A stretch of DNA of 6,560 nt, from assembly GCA_017380975.1 (NCBI GenBank), contig JAFOCX010000116.1:1-6560 (forward strand). Direction: 5' to 3'. Numbering within the stretch: the stretch's first letter is position 1; every line of letters begins with the position of its first letter. Source of the stretch: Lachnospiraceae bacterium (GTDB lineage Bacteria > Bacillota > Clostridia > Lachnospirales > Lachnospiraceae). This document shows positions 1 through 6,395 of the stretch, piece after piece. Under the pieces are notes generated by a model, which saw nothing but the letters and a program-made list of their open reading frames with translations, did not search any database and had not been told where the DNA came from. A program made the translations under genes and the position numbers.

Positions 1-6
1 AGTCAT
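1..6 (-). other. Possible minus-strand gene start at the left edge
   Basis: On the minus strand an ATG occupies positions 6 to 4 and would read leftward out of the window, so only two codons (Met-Thr) are visible. It is preceded on that strand by AGGTGA (positions 16-11), a good match to the 3' end of 16S rRNA, with a short 4-nt gap. The hairpin at 32-58 would lie in its 5' leader. The arrangement of end hairpin, ribosome site and gene would suit the left end of a small insertion sequence, for example the IS200/IS605 type, but nothing of the product can be read. This is an inference from a very short stretch and could be chance. Confidence 0.2.
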
Positions 7-31
7 AGAGTCACCTCGTTTTAGAATTGAA

Positions 32-58
32 AAAAGCCTCAAAAAATTTGAGGCTTTT
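32..58. terminator. Bidirectional terminator-like hairpin
   Basis: A perfect 12-bp inverted repeat (32-43 paired with 47-58, AAAAGCCTCAAA / TTTGAGGCTTTT) has a 3-nt loop. The GC core is GCCTC/GAGGC. On the minus strand the core is followed by six T residues, and on the + strand by TTTTAT, so it could act as an intrinsic terminator in both directions, somewhat better on the minus strand. It separates whatever lies to the left from the yqfD-like remnant and phoH. Such hairpins occur both after ordinary genes and at insertion sequence ends, where they block incoming transcription. Confidence 0.7.
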
Positions 59-62
59 ATAA

Positions 63-185
63 ATTAGTCGCAGATATAAGGAAGCAGAGCAACCTGAATC
101 CGACTGGGTGTATACGGGGACAATTACGGTAATCGAGAATATTGCAATAGAAGATCGTCCGGTCGGAATAGATGAGGAGAATTAG
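63..185 (+). pseudogene. yqfD: Truncated C-terminal remnant of a YqfD-like sporulation protein
   Basis: In the frame ending at TAG 183-185, about 40 codons are open back to an in-frame TAA at 60-62. They have no ATG and no ribosome site. The peptide contains SDWVYTGTITVIENIAIEDR, which resembles the C-terminal end of YqfD, where a Gly-Thr-Ile-x-Val-Ile-Glu-like strand closes the protein. YqfD is a membrane-associated sporulation protein of about 400 residues, and in Firmicutes yqfC-yqfD commonly sit directly before phoH. The remnant sits exactly there, 7 nt before phoH, and its last codons form phoH's ribosome site. The hairpin and stop immediately upstream imply that the gene was cut by an insertion or rearrangement near 58-66. 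I recognise this by position and a short motif only. Another small hypothetical gene tail cannot be excluded. Confidence 0.45.
174..179 (+). promoter_or_regulatory. Ribosome binding site of phoH
   Basis: GAGGAG lies 13 nt before the ATG at 193, rather far for a strong site. It is embedded in the last codons of the upstream yqfD-like frame, so translation of phoH was probably once coupled to it. No convincing -35/-10 pair is visible between 60 and 190. Confidence 0.55.
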
Positions 186-192
186 TTAGTAA

Positions 193-1284
193 ATGAGTGT
201 AATTGAGACAATTATTGATATTCCAGTAGAACATGAGCGGAAAGTGTGCGGTCAGTTTGATTGTTATTTGAAAAAGATCGAGCGGACGTTACATGTATCG
301 ATGATCGCAAGAAACGGTGAGATCAAAGTCATTGGTCCGGAACATGCAGTGAAACGTGCAAAGAGCGTGTTTTCTACGCTGATCTCTCTTTCCAAACGCG
401 GAGAGGAGATCGGAGAGCAGAATGTAGATTATGCACTTGCCCTTTCTTTTGAAGGAAAAGATACAGAATTACTGGAGATCGACAAAGACATTGTATGTCA
501 TACGATCAATGGTAAGCCGGTAAAACCGAAAACACTGGGTCAGAAACAGTATCTGGATCTGATCCGTAAGAAAATGATCGTATTTGGTGTCGGACCGGCA
601 GGTACCGGTAAGACCTATCTTGGTATGGCGATGGCGATTCAGGCATTTAAGAACGGAGAGGTAAACCGAATCATTCTGACACGTCCTGCCATTGAAGCCG
701 GTGAAAAACTTGGTTTCCTTCCCGGCGATCTTCAGAGTAAGATTGATCCGTATTTAAGACCGCTCTACGATGCGCTTTATCAGATCATGGGTGCGGAAAG
801 TTATCTTCACAATGCAGAAAAAGGCCTGATCGAGGTTGCTCCGCTTGCATACATGCGTGGACGTACATTAGATAATGCATTTATTATTCTGGATGAGGCT
901 CAGAATACAACTCAGGCCCAGATGAAGATGTTCCTGACCCGTATCGGTTTTGGTTCCAAAGTGATCATCACCGGCGACCAGTCTCAGAAGGACCTTCCTT
1001 ACGGAACTGTCTCCGGTCTGGATACAGCGCTTAAGATCTTAAAGGGTATTGATGATATTGGAATTTGTTACTTTACCAGTGATGATGTTGTACGTCATCC
1101 GCTGGTTCAGAAAATTGTAAAAGCATATGATGACTATGAGGCCAAGGGCAAGGAGATCGCTGCGAAGAAACGTGAGAGCAATCCTGATAAATCTGAAAAG
1201 ACAGACGGAAAGCCGAGAGTGAGATTCCAGAGAAAAACAGACCGTGCCGGCCGGGAAGGACGAAAGCATGACAATAACCATTGA
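193..1284 (+). CDS. phoH: PhoH family ATPase (PhoH-like protein)
   Basis: A cytoplasmic P-loop NTPase of the PhoH family, with a helicase-superfamily-1-like core. It is thought to act on RNA and is linked genetically to YbeY, but its precise role is unsettled. Residues 1-90 form the family N-terminal region, including a KH-like stretch (HVSMIARNGEIKVIGPEHAV, about 34-53). The Walker A motif GPAGTGKT is at 134-141, the conserved TRPAIEAGEKLGFLPGD block at 163-179, Walker B ILDEAQN at 232-238, and the sensor-like ITGDQSQKDLP at 259-269. RHPLVQKIVKAYDDYE near 301-316 closes the conserved core. At 363 residues it is longer than the roughly 320 usual in Bacilli because of a charged, Lys/Arg-rich tail from about 317 onward. 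The start at 193 gives the usual family N-terminus. The 3' end overlaps ybeY by 17 nt, implying translational coupling. All catalytic motifs are intact. Confidence 0.95.
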   Translation: MSVIETIIDIPVEHERKVCGQFDCYLKKIERTLHVSMIARNGEIKVIGPEHAVKRAKSVFSTLISLSKRGEEIGEQNVDYALALSFEGKDTELLEIDKDIVCHTINGKPVKPKTLGQKQYLDLIRKKMIVFGVGPAGTGKTYLGMAMAIQAFKNGEVNRIILTRPAIEAGEKLGFLPGDLQSKIDPYLRPLYDALYQIMGAESYLHNAEKGLIEVAPLAYMRGRTLDNAFIILDEAQNTTQAQMKMFLTRIGFGSKVIITGDQSQKDLPYGTVSGLDTALKILKGIDDIGICYFTSDDVVRHPLVQKIVKAYDDYEAKGKEIAAKKRESNPDKSEKTDGKPRVRFQRKTDRAGREGRKHDNNH

Positions 1285-1765
1285 TTACGAGACCGATTTA
1301 AAACTGGATCTTCCGGTAGAAGAGATTATTCATAATGTGATTGAGGAGTCCATTGATTATGTGGAATGTCCGTATGATTTTGAAGTAAATGTTCTTCTTA
1401 CAGATAATGAAGGAATCCATCAGATCAATCTGGATATGCGACAGATCGATAATCCGACTGATGTCCTTTCTTTCCCGATGTGTGACTTTGAAACACCGGG
1501 TGATTTTGATGCCTTAGAAGAGACACCGGAGATGTACTTTAATCCGGATACAGGTGAACTGATGTTGGGCGATATTGTTATTTCTGTTGAAAAAGTAAAG
1601 GAACAGGCTGAGAAATACGGTCACTCAGAAACCAGAGAACTTGCTTTCTTAGTGGCACATAGCATGCTTCATCTTTCCGGCTATGACCATATGGAAGAGG
1701 AAGAGCGAAAAGAGATGGAAGCAATGCAGAGTGAGATTCTGGAACGGAGGGGTTACAGAAGATGA
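1268..1765 (+). CDS. ybeY: Endoribonuclease YbeY (rRNA maturation factor)
   Basis: A single-strand-specific, metal-dependent endoribonuclease (UPF0054) required for 16S rRNA 3'-end maturation and 70S ribosome quality control. It has 165 residues, the normal family size. The zinc-binding signature H-x3-H-x5-H is complete at His131, His135 and His141 (AHSMLHLSGYDH). Other conserved blocks are NLDMRQIDNPTDVLSFPM (54-71, with Arg58 the likely conserved basic residue) and GDIVIS (101-106). An acidic Glu-rich helix follows the metal site. The start was set at ATG 1268 rather than the in-frame GTG at 1244, because GGGAAGGA (1253-1260) lies 7 nt upstream and MTITIDYE is the typical N-terminus. It lies inside the end of phoH and shares ATGA with the next gene. 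The pgpH/yqfF-type HD phosphodiesterase found between phoH and ybeY in Bacilli is absent here. Confidence 0.96.
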   Translation: MTITIDYETDLKLDLPVEEIIHNVIEESIDYVECPYDFEVNVLLTDNEGIHQINLDMRQIDNPTDVLSFPMCDFETPGDFDALEETPEMYFNPDTGELMLGDIVISVEKVKEQAEKYGHSETRELAFLVAHSMLHLSGYDHMEEEERKEMEAMQSEILERRGYRR

Positions 1766-2898
1766 TGAAAAAGAGCATGCGGATCAAATTGGGAATCGCG
1801 GTATGTATGATGGCAGCGATGCTCAGTGGTTGCGGAAACAATAAATATGAAGAAGTTGTTGCAACGACAGCTGTGGTGGAAGCAACAGCAGCGGAGGAAC
1901 CATCGAAACAGGTCGTTGTGCTTGAAACAGAGACAGCAGAAACAACTGCTGCATTTGAGATTCAGGAGGAGCGCGTAGAGATCGATGGTAAGATTTCCAG
2001 TTATCTGACAGGTGAATTGGTGGATGTGGAAAAAGCAAACCGCAGACCGCTCGCGATCATGATGAGTAACGACAAAGAGGCGCAGCCGCATTATGGAATT
2101 AACCGTGCAGGCGTGGTTTATGAGGCTCCGGTTGAAGGTACCATGAACCGTTTTATGGCAATCATCGAGGATTATGATGATCTGGAGAGAATCGGTTCCG
2201 TTCGCAGCTGCCGTACTTATTATACATATTTTGCCCGTGAGTTTGATGCGATCTATGCTCACTTTGGACAGAGTACATTTGCTGTTCCGTATCTGGAAAA
2301 CGTTGATAACATCAATGGTGTGGAAGGTGTAGGAGGTAATGCTTTCTTCCGTTCCAACGACAAAAAAGCTCCGCACAATGCTTATGCGAGTGCTTCCAAG
2401 ATCAAGAAAACCATCGAAAAATTAGGATACAGCACCGAGTACAGTGACTCTTATCAGGGACATTTCAAATTTGCCGGAGGAACCACACAGGTTCAGCTGG
2501 ATGGTCAGGACGCTTACAAAGTAGTTCCGGGTTACAGTTACAATGAGCCTTGGTTTGAGTATAATGAAGAGGACGGTTTATATTATCGTTATCAGTATGG
2601 TGCTGCCCATAAAGGCAATGAAGGTCAGATCGCAGTGAAAAATATCATCATTCAGTACGCAGAGTGGGGATATTACGCAACGACAGATTATTTAAATATC
2701 AATCTGCATACAGGCCGCGAGGGTTATTATATTACCAATGGTAAAGCAATCCCGGTTACATGGAAGAAAGACGGCGAGTTTGGCGTGACCAGATATTATG
2801 ATCTGGAAGGCAATGAAATTATATTGAACAAAGGAAAGACCTGGATCTGTGTAAATGGTACAGATAAGGTTCACAGGACGGAATTCTATGGAAAGTAA
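1762..2898 (+). CDS. DUF3048 (YerB-like) lipoprotein
   Basis: A predicted membrane-anchored extracytoplasmic lipoprotein of 378 residues. The N-terminus has basic residues (MMKKSMRIK), a hydrophobic stretch (9-21) and a lipobox LSGC, with Cys24 as the lipidation site. A low-complexity linker rich in Thr, Ala, Glu and Val (about 28-70) follows. The DUF3048 domain then begins with RRPLAIMMSNDKEAQPHYGI (94-113), AGVVYEAPVEGTMNRFMAI (116-134) and IGSVRSCRTYY (144-154), all hallmark blocks of the YerB family. The C-terminal DUF3048 part ends with a region rich in Tyr, Trp and Gly. The molecular function is unknown; a role at the cell surface or wall is inferred from location and the neighbouring flippase. 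ATG 1762 overlaps the ybeY stop (ATGA), with GGAGGGG at 1746-1752 as ribosome site. ATG 1765 is a possible alternative giving one residue less. Confidence 0.92.
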   Translation: MMKKSMRIKLGIAVCMMAAMLSGCGNNKYEEVVATTAVVEATAAEEPSKQVVVLETETAETTAAFEIQEERVEIDGKISSYLTGELVDVEKANRRPLAIMMSNDKEAQPHYGINRAGVVYEAPVEGTMNRFMAIIEDYDDLERIGSVRSCRTYYTYFAREFDAIYAHFGQSTFAVPYLENVDNINGVEGVGGNAFFRSNDKKAPHNAYASASKIKKTIEKLGYSTEYSDSYQGHFKFAGGTTQVQLDGQDAYKVVPGYSYNEPWFEYNEEDGLYYRYQYGAAHKGNEGQIAVKNIIIQYAEWGYYATTDYLNINLHTGREGYYITNGKAIPVTWKKDGEFGVTRYYDLEGNEIILNKGKTWICVNGTDKVHRTEFYGK

Positions 2899-4552
2899 GA
2901 CACGAAGCAGGGCGAAAGAGTCCAACTTTGTTGTACAGGGAAGTATATTAGCCATTGCGTCGATCGTTGTCCGAATCATTGGTATTGCATACCGCATTCC
3001 GATGATCAACATTATCGGCGACGAGGGAATGGGCTATTACGGAACTGCATTTAATGTATACAATATTGCATTATTATTATCTTCGTACAGCCTTCCGCTG
3101 GCAGTTTCTAAGATGGTATCTGCAAGACTTGCAAATAAACAGTACCGAAATGCGGATCGTATTTTCCGTGCGGCACTTTGCTACGCAACCGTTGTCGGTG
3201 CGATCACTGCTGCTGTGATCTGGTTTGGAGCTGATTTCTTTGCAAGTGAGATTTTCTTTATGCCTTACGCATCATTTGCGTTGAAATCATTGGCGCCTAC
3301 TGTCTGGATTATGGCGTATCTGGGAGTGTTCCGTGGTTATTTCCAGGGACGCGGAACGATGGTTCCGACTGCGTGTTCTCAGGTGTTTGAGCAGATTATT
3401 AATGCGATTGTCAGTGTGGCAGCAGGAAGCTATCTGTTTAACGAAGCATTAAAAGTTGAGATCTTAAAGAATGAGATCGGCACAGGTTATTCCAATGCCT
3501 GGGGTGCGGCCGGAGGTACGATCGGAACCGGATCCGGTGCACTGACTGCACTTATTTTCTTGCTGTTATTATTCGTAGGATATCGAAAGACATCTGCACG
3601 TCAGATGAAAAAAGACCGCTCCGGCAATTTGGAAAGCTATGGCGAAATTACGAGAATTCTGTTCTTTACCGTGGTTCCGGTTATCGTAAGTTCTGCAATT
3701 TACAATGTAAACAGTGTGATCGATAATGGTTTGCTTGCGGCAAATTTTGCCAGTCTTGGACGCGAAGCACAGTTTGCAGCCGACTGGGGTGTTTATACAG
3801 GTAAGTATCATTTGCTGATCAATGTTCCGATGGCAGTATCCAATGCATTATCGTCCTCCCTGATCCCATCTGTATCCAGAGCGGTAGCAGAGGGCGACAG
3901 AAAGAAAATCCGAGCAAGGATCACTGCAGCGATTCGATTCTCCATGCTGATCGCAATTCCGTCGACGGTTGGTCTTACGGTTCTTGCAGGTCCGATCAAT
4001 AATCTGTTATTCTCCGGAGACAATTCTCTTGCGATCCAGATGACATTATATGGTTCGATCGCAGTGATCTTTTATTCCCTGTCGACCGTTACAAACGCGA
4101 TCTTACAGGGCATAGATAAGATGCATCTGCCGATCATTCATGCACTGATCGCACTGGTTCTGCATATCGGTGTACTGGAAGTGATGGCGCTTATCATGGA
4201 TCTTGATATTTACAGCATGGTATATGCCAATATTGCTTTTGCGCTGATCATGTGTGTTCTGAATCATTGGGCGATCCGAAGAACGATCGGATATCATCAG
4301 GAGATTAAGAAGACGTTCGTGATTCCTACAGTCTCAGCAGCGGTTATGGGTGTGTGTACATTTGGTGTGTACAAGCTGATCTTTATGGTGATCAAGAGCA
4401 ATGCAATTGCTACGATGGTATCCATTGCTGCAGCTGTGGCTGTATATGGAGTATTACTGATCAAATTGAAATGTATGGACGAAGACGAACTTCGTCAGAT
4501 GCCGGGCGGCACGAGACTCCTTGGCATCTTAAAGAGAGTCCATCTCATGTAA
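2888..4552 (+). CDS. Polysaccharide biosynthesis protein, SpoVB/YtgP (MurJ-like) lipid flippase
   Basis: A multi-pass membrane protein of the MOP/MVF flippase superfamily, about 554 residues with roughly 14 hydrophobic segments. These proteins move undecaprenyl-linked oligosaccharides or lipid II across the cytoplasmic membrane. Diagnostic stretches are IASIVVRIIGIAYRIPMINI (23-42), IGDEGMGYYG (43-52), SLPLAVSKMVSARL (68-81) and FRGYFQGRGTMVPTACSQ (148-165), which match the SpoVB/YtgP subgroup of Firmicutes. YtgP serves as a MurJ-type lipid II flippase in Bacillus, whereas SpoVB acts in spore cortex formation. The sequence here does not let me choose, so no symbol is given. The start at 2888 is preferred over the in-frame ATG at 2855: it has a weak AGGACGGA site 5 nt upstream and a more usual 11-nt overlap with the lipoprotein gene. 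A hydrophilic loop with Lys/Arg (about 232-250) separates the two halves. Confidence 0.9.
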   Translation: MESKTRSRAKESNFVVQGSILAIASIVVRIIGIAYRIPMINIIGDEGMGYYGTAFNVYNIALLLSSYSLPLAVSKMVSARLANKQYRNADRIFRAALCYATVVGAITAAVIWFGADFFASEIFFMPYASFALKSLAPTVWIMAYLGVFRGYFQGRGTMVPTACSQVFEQIINAIVSVAAGSYLFNEALKVEILKNEIGTGYSNAWGAAGGTIGTGSGALTALIFLLLLFVGYRKTSARQMKKDRSGNLESYGEITRILFFTVVPVIVSSAIYNVNSVIDNGLLAANFASLGREAQFAADWGVYTGKYHLLINVPMAVSNALSSSLIPSVSRAVAEGDRKKIRARITAAIRFSMLIAIPSTVGLTVLAGPINNLLFSGDNSLAIQMTLYGSIAVIFYSLSTVTNAILQGIDKMHLPIIHALIALVLHIGVLEVMALIMDLDIYSMVYANIAFALIMCVLNHWAIRRTIGYHQEIKKTFVIPTVSAAVMGVCTFGVYKLIFMVIKSNAIATMVSIAAAVAVYGVLLIKLKCMDEDELRQMPGGTRLLGILKRVHLM

Positions 4553-4592
4553 CATGTATAAGATATGAAAAGAAAGCAGATACTGTTTTTGA

Positions 4593-4598
4593 AGGAGG
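4593..4598 (+). promoter_or_regulatory. Consensus ribosome binding site deciding the 4607 start
   Basis: A perfect AGGAGG is placed 8 nt before ATG 4607. It rules against the in-frame ATG at 4565, which has no comparable site and would put extra charged residues before the membrane segment. Confidence 0.85.
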
Positions 4599-4606
4599 AA
4601 GATCCT

Positions 4607-5032
4607 ATGAAAAAACATGTATCCGGCTTTCTTTTCTTTTTTTGTTTGACGATGTTTTGTCTGATCAGCTTGTTCTGGCTGACCGATGGAGAGGAGAAAG
4701 AGGAGGTTCAACAAGTCCAGGCGATAGAAATGTATGAACCTCCCTTGTTTGCAGAAAGGAAAGGTGTACAGGAGTCAGAGAGGGAAGAACCTTCCATGCA
4801 TCTTGTTTTAAATATGGAAGAAGTAAGAAATGAACTGGTAAAAGAGAGTTATTACCTCGTTGCAGAGGAGGGATATTTGATCGTTTATGATTCTGAGAAA
4901 GAATCCGTGAATTTATTTACCCATATGCCTCTTACCGAATTTCCGATCAAAGAACAGGAACGATTAATGGAAGGGATCTGGTTTTCGACAATGGCAGAGA
5001 TCTTTAGTTATCTGGAATCTTACAGTAGTTAA
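4607..5032 (+). CDS. Small membrane-anchored protein with BofC C-terminal-like domain
   Basis: A 141-residue hypothetical protein. A short basic N-terminus (MKKH) and a Phe/Leu-rich hydrophobic segment (about 7-25) suggest one membrane anchor or uncleaved signal with the rest outside the cell. An acidic, Glu-rich linker (28-65) follows. The C-terminal part (about 82-141) reads YYLVAEEGYLIVYD, then MPLTEFPIKEQERLMEGIWF, then EIFSYLESYSS. This order (a GxLxVY strand, an Leu/Pro turn, LxxGI and a closing LE-x-Y/F helix) resembles the C-terminal domain of BofC, the intercompartmental regulator of pro-sigma-K processing in Bacillus. In clostridia such domains occur in small proteins of unknown role. 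The BofC link is my reading of the pattern, not established. It follows the flippase after 54 nt with no visible terminator, so co-transcription is likely. Confidence 0.8.
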   Translation: MKKHVSGFLFFFCLTMFCLISLFWLTDGEEKEEVQQVQAIEMYEPPLFAERKGVQESEREEPSMHLVLNMEEVRNELVKESYYLVAEEGYLIVYDSEKESVNLFTHMPLTEFPIKEQERLMEGIWFSTMAEIFSYLESYSS

Positions 5033-5035
5033 GTC

Positions 5036-5064
5036 TTGCAAAATTGAACGCTTCTCGATATACT
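5036..5064 (+). promoter_or_regulatory. Predicted sigma-A-type promoter for the flavoprotein genes
   Basis: TTGCAA (5036-5041) and TATACT (5059-5064) are separated by exactly 17 nt, matching 4 of 6 and 5 of 6 consensus bases. The pair starts right after the stop codon at 5030-5032 and would give a leader of roughly 60 nt before the ATG at 5130. It is the best promoter-like pair I found in the window, and it suggests the flavoproteins form their own transcription unit. No terminator hairpin precedes it. Confidence 0.5.
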
Positions 5065-5129
5065 AGACCATAATATGCACATTAGACATGAGATCATTGG
5101 ATAAGAAAAAGAAAGTTGGGAGGAATTCC

Positions 5130-6374
5130 ATGAGACAGGAAGGTATCATCGTTGGAGGCGGAGCAGCCGGACTCTTAGCGGCAATTACAGCTGCAGAAAA
5201 CGGAGCGTCGATAACCATATTGGAGCATATGCCAAGAGTCGGAAAGAAAATTTTGTCTACAGGCAACGGAAAATGTAATATGACAAATCTTCATATGACA
5301 GCAGATTGTTATCGTTCCGGCGTGGCCGGTGTTCCGATGAAGGTGATCGAAACATTTTCCGTAGAAGATACCATTGCATTTTTCAGAAGACTCGGTGTTT
5401 TAACGATGGATAGAAACGGATATGTATATCCGGCATCCGGACAGGCACAGACCGTTCTGGATGCATTGCGCGATAAAGCAGACAGTCTTGGAGTTCGTAT
5501 ATGCTGTGACAGCAAAGTCTTATTCATTCAACAGAAAGCCGGACGATTTGCTGTGAAAACAGATGCTCAGACTTATTCAGCTGACTTTGTGATCCTTTGT
5601 GCAGGTTCCATGGCTGCAAAGACAACAGGTTCAGACGGAAGCGGGTATGAGCTTGCGAAGGAGCTTGGACATAAAATAAAGAAACCGCTTCCGGCATTGG
5701 TTCAGTTGAAGTGTAAGGGTGATTTCTTTAAAGCAATCGCGGGTGTACGTGTCGATGTAAAAGTATCTTTGTACACGATGGATAAGAATGGAGACCGTGC
5801 AGCCCTTTTAGCGGAGGATAAAGGGGAGCTTCAGCTTACCGATTATGGAATTTCAGGTATTCCGGTTTTCCAGGTAAGCCGCTATGCAGCAGAAGCACTG
5901 GATCATAGAAAACGTGTTCTGGCGCTTATCGATTTTATGCCGGAAATGACGGATGATCAATTGTTTGTGACATTGAAGGAACAGAGAGAGTATCTGAAGG
6001 ACAGATTCGCCGGGGATTTCATCAACGGTTTGTTTAATAAAAAGCTTGCAGCTTTATTTTTGAAATCTGCCCGGATCAAAGCAGATCAGCCGATTTCAGA
6101 AATTAACAATAAAAAGCTTGCTGAACTTTGTCAGGTAATCAAAGAAGCATCTTTTGAAGTGACAGGTACCAATCCATATGATAAAGCGCAGATTTGCATG
6201 GGCGGTGTGGACCTTCGAGATGTAAATCATGATACGATGGAATCCAGACTGGTGCAGGGATTATATTTTGCAGGAGAGATCCTGGACGTGGACGGTATCT
6301 GCGGCGGCTATAATCTGCAGTGGGCTTGGTCCAGCGCACATCTGGCTGCAGTCAGTGCAACTGCAATGAGATAA
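5130..6374 (+). CDS. HI0933/BaiN-family NAD(P)/FAD-dependent oxidoreductase
   Basis: A cytoplasmic flavoprotein of 414 residues in the HI0933-like family (which includes E. coli YhiN and clostridial BaiN). The N-terminal Rossmann fold has GGGAAG at 9-14 for the FAD pyrophosphate and Glu32 for the ribose. It is followed by the family signature VGKKILSTGNGKCNMTN (37-53). The substrate/insert domain lies in the middle. The C-terminal FAD signature runs from FAGEILDVDG (380-389) to GGYNLQWAWSS (392-402). Length and motifs are complete, so the gene looks functional. The true substrate is unknown for most members. BaiN of Clostridium scindens has been linked to bile acid dehydroxylation, but that role cannot be transferred on family membership alone. 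The start at 5130 follows GGGAGGAA (5118-5125). An earlier in-frame ATG at 5088 lacks such a site and would place 14 residues before the dinucleotide-binding strand. Confidence 0.93.
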   Translation: MRQEGIIVGGGAAGLLAAITAAENGASITILEHMPRVGKKILSTGNGKCNMTNLHMTADCYRSGVAGVPMKVIETFSVEDTIAFFRRLGVLTMDRNGYVYPASGQAQTVLDALRDKADSLGVRICCDSKVLFIQQKAGRFAVKTDAQTYSADFVILCAGSMAAKTTGSDGSGYELAKELGHKIKKPLPALVQLKCKGDFFKAIAGVRVDVKVSLYTMDKNGDRAALLAEDKGELQLTDYGISGIPVFQVSRYAAEALDHRKRVLALIDFMPEMTDDQLFVTLKEQREYLKDRFAGDFINGLFNKKLAALFLKSARIKADQPISEINNKKLAELCQVIKEASFEVTGTNPYDKAQICMGGVDLRDVNHDTMESRLVQGLYFAGEILDVDGICGGYNLQWAWSSAHLAAVSATAMR

Positions 6375-6395
6375 AAAAACAGGAGTTATACATAT

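Noticed and set aside
2..67. A + strand frame open from the left edge (VIESPRFRIEKSLKKFEAFIN), possibly a C-terminal gene end
   Set aside because: It runs straight through the hairpin, and its last third is encoded by the inverted repeat; I recognise no family. It cannot be fully excluded without the left-hand sequence.
1753..2376. A 207-codon open frame on the minus strand opposite the DUF3048 lipoprotein gene
   Set aside because: It lies wholly antisense to a well-supported gene, its product is Cys/His/Ile-rich with no recognisable domain, and no ribosome site supports it.
4553..4606. A possible promoter (TATAAG at 4557-4562) before the BofC-like gene
   Set aside because: There is no -35-like sequence at the right distance and no convincing sporulation-sigma motif, so read-through from the flippase gene is the simpler explanation.
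4354..4737. A + strand open frame of 127 codons bridging the flippase end and the BofC-like gene
   Set aside because: It is out of frame with both neighbours, which have clear family motifs or a consensus ribosome site, and its composition (many Cys, Arg, Asp) looks like a shifted reading of them.
5044..5076. An alternative promoter TTGAAC (5044-5049) with TAATAT (5071-5076)
   Set aside because: The spacer would be 21 nt, too long for a sigma-A promoter; the overlapping TTGCAA/TATACT pair with 17 nt fits better.
6036..6121. A 14-bp direct repeat (AATAAAAAGCTTGC at 6036-6049 and 6108-6121) and a small hairpin with a T-run at 6041-6060
   Set aside because: Both copies encode NKKLA within the intact HI0933-type gene. 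The stem is short and AT-rich, so chance and codon reuse explain it better than a repeat element or terminator.
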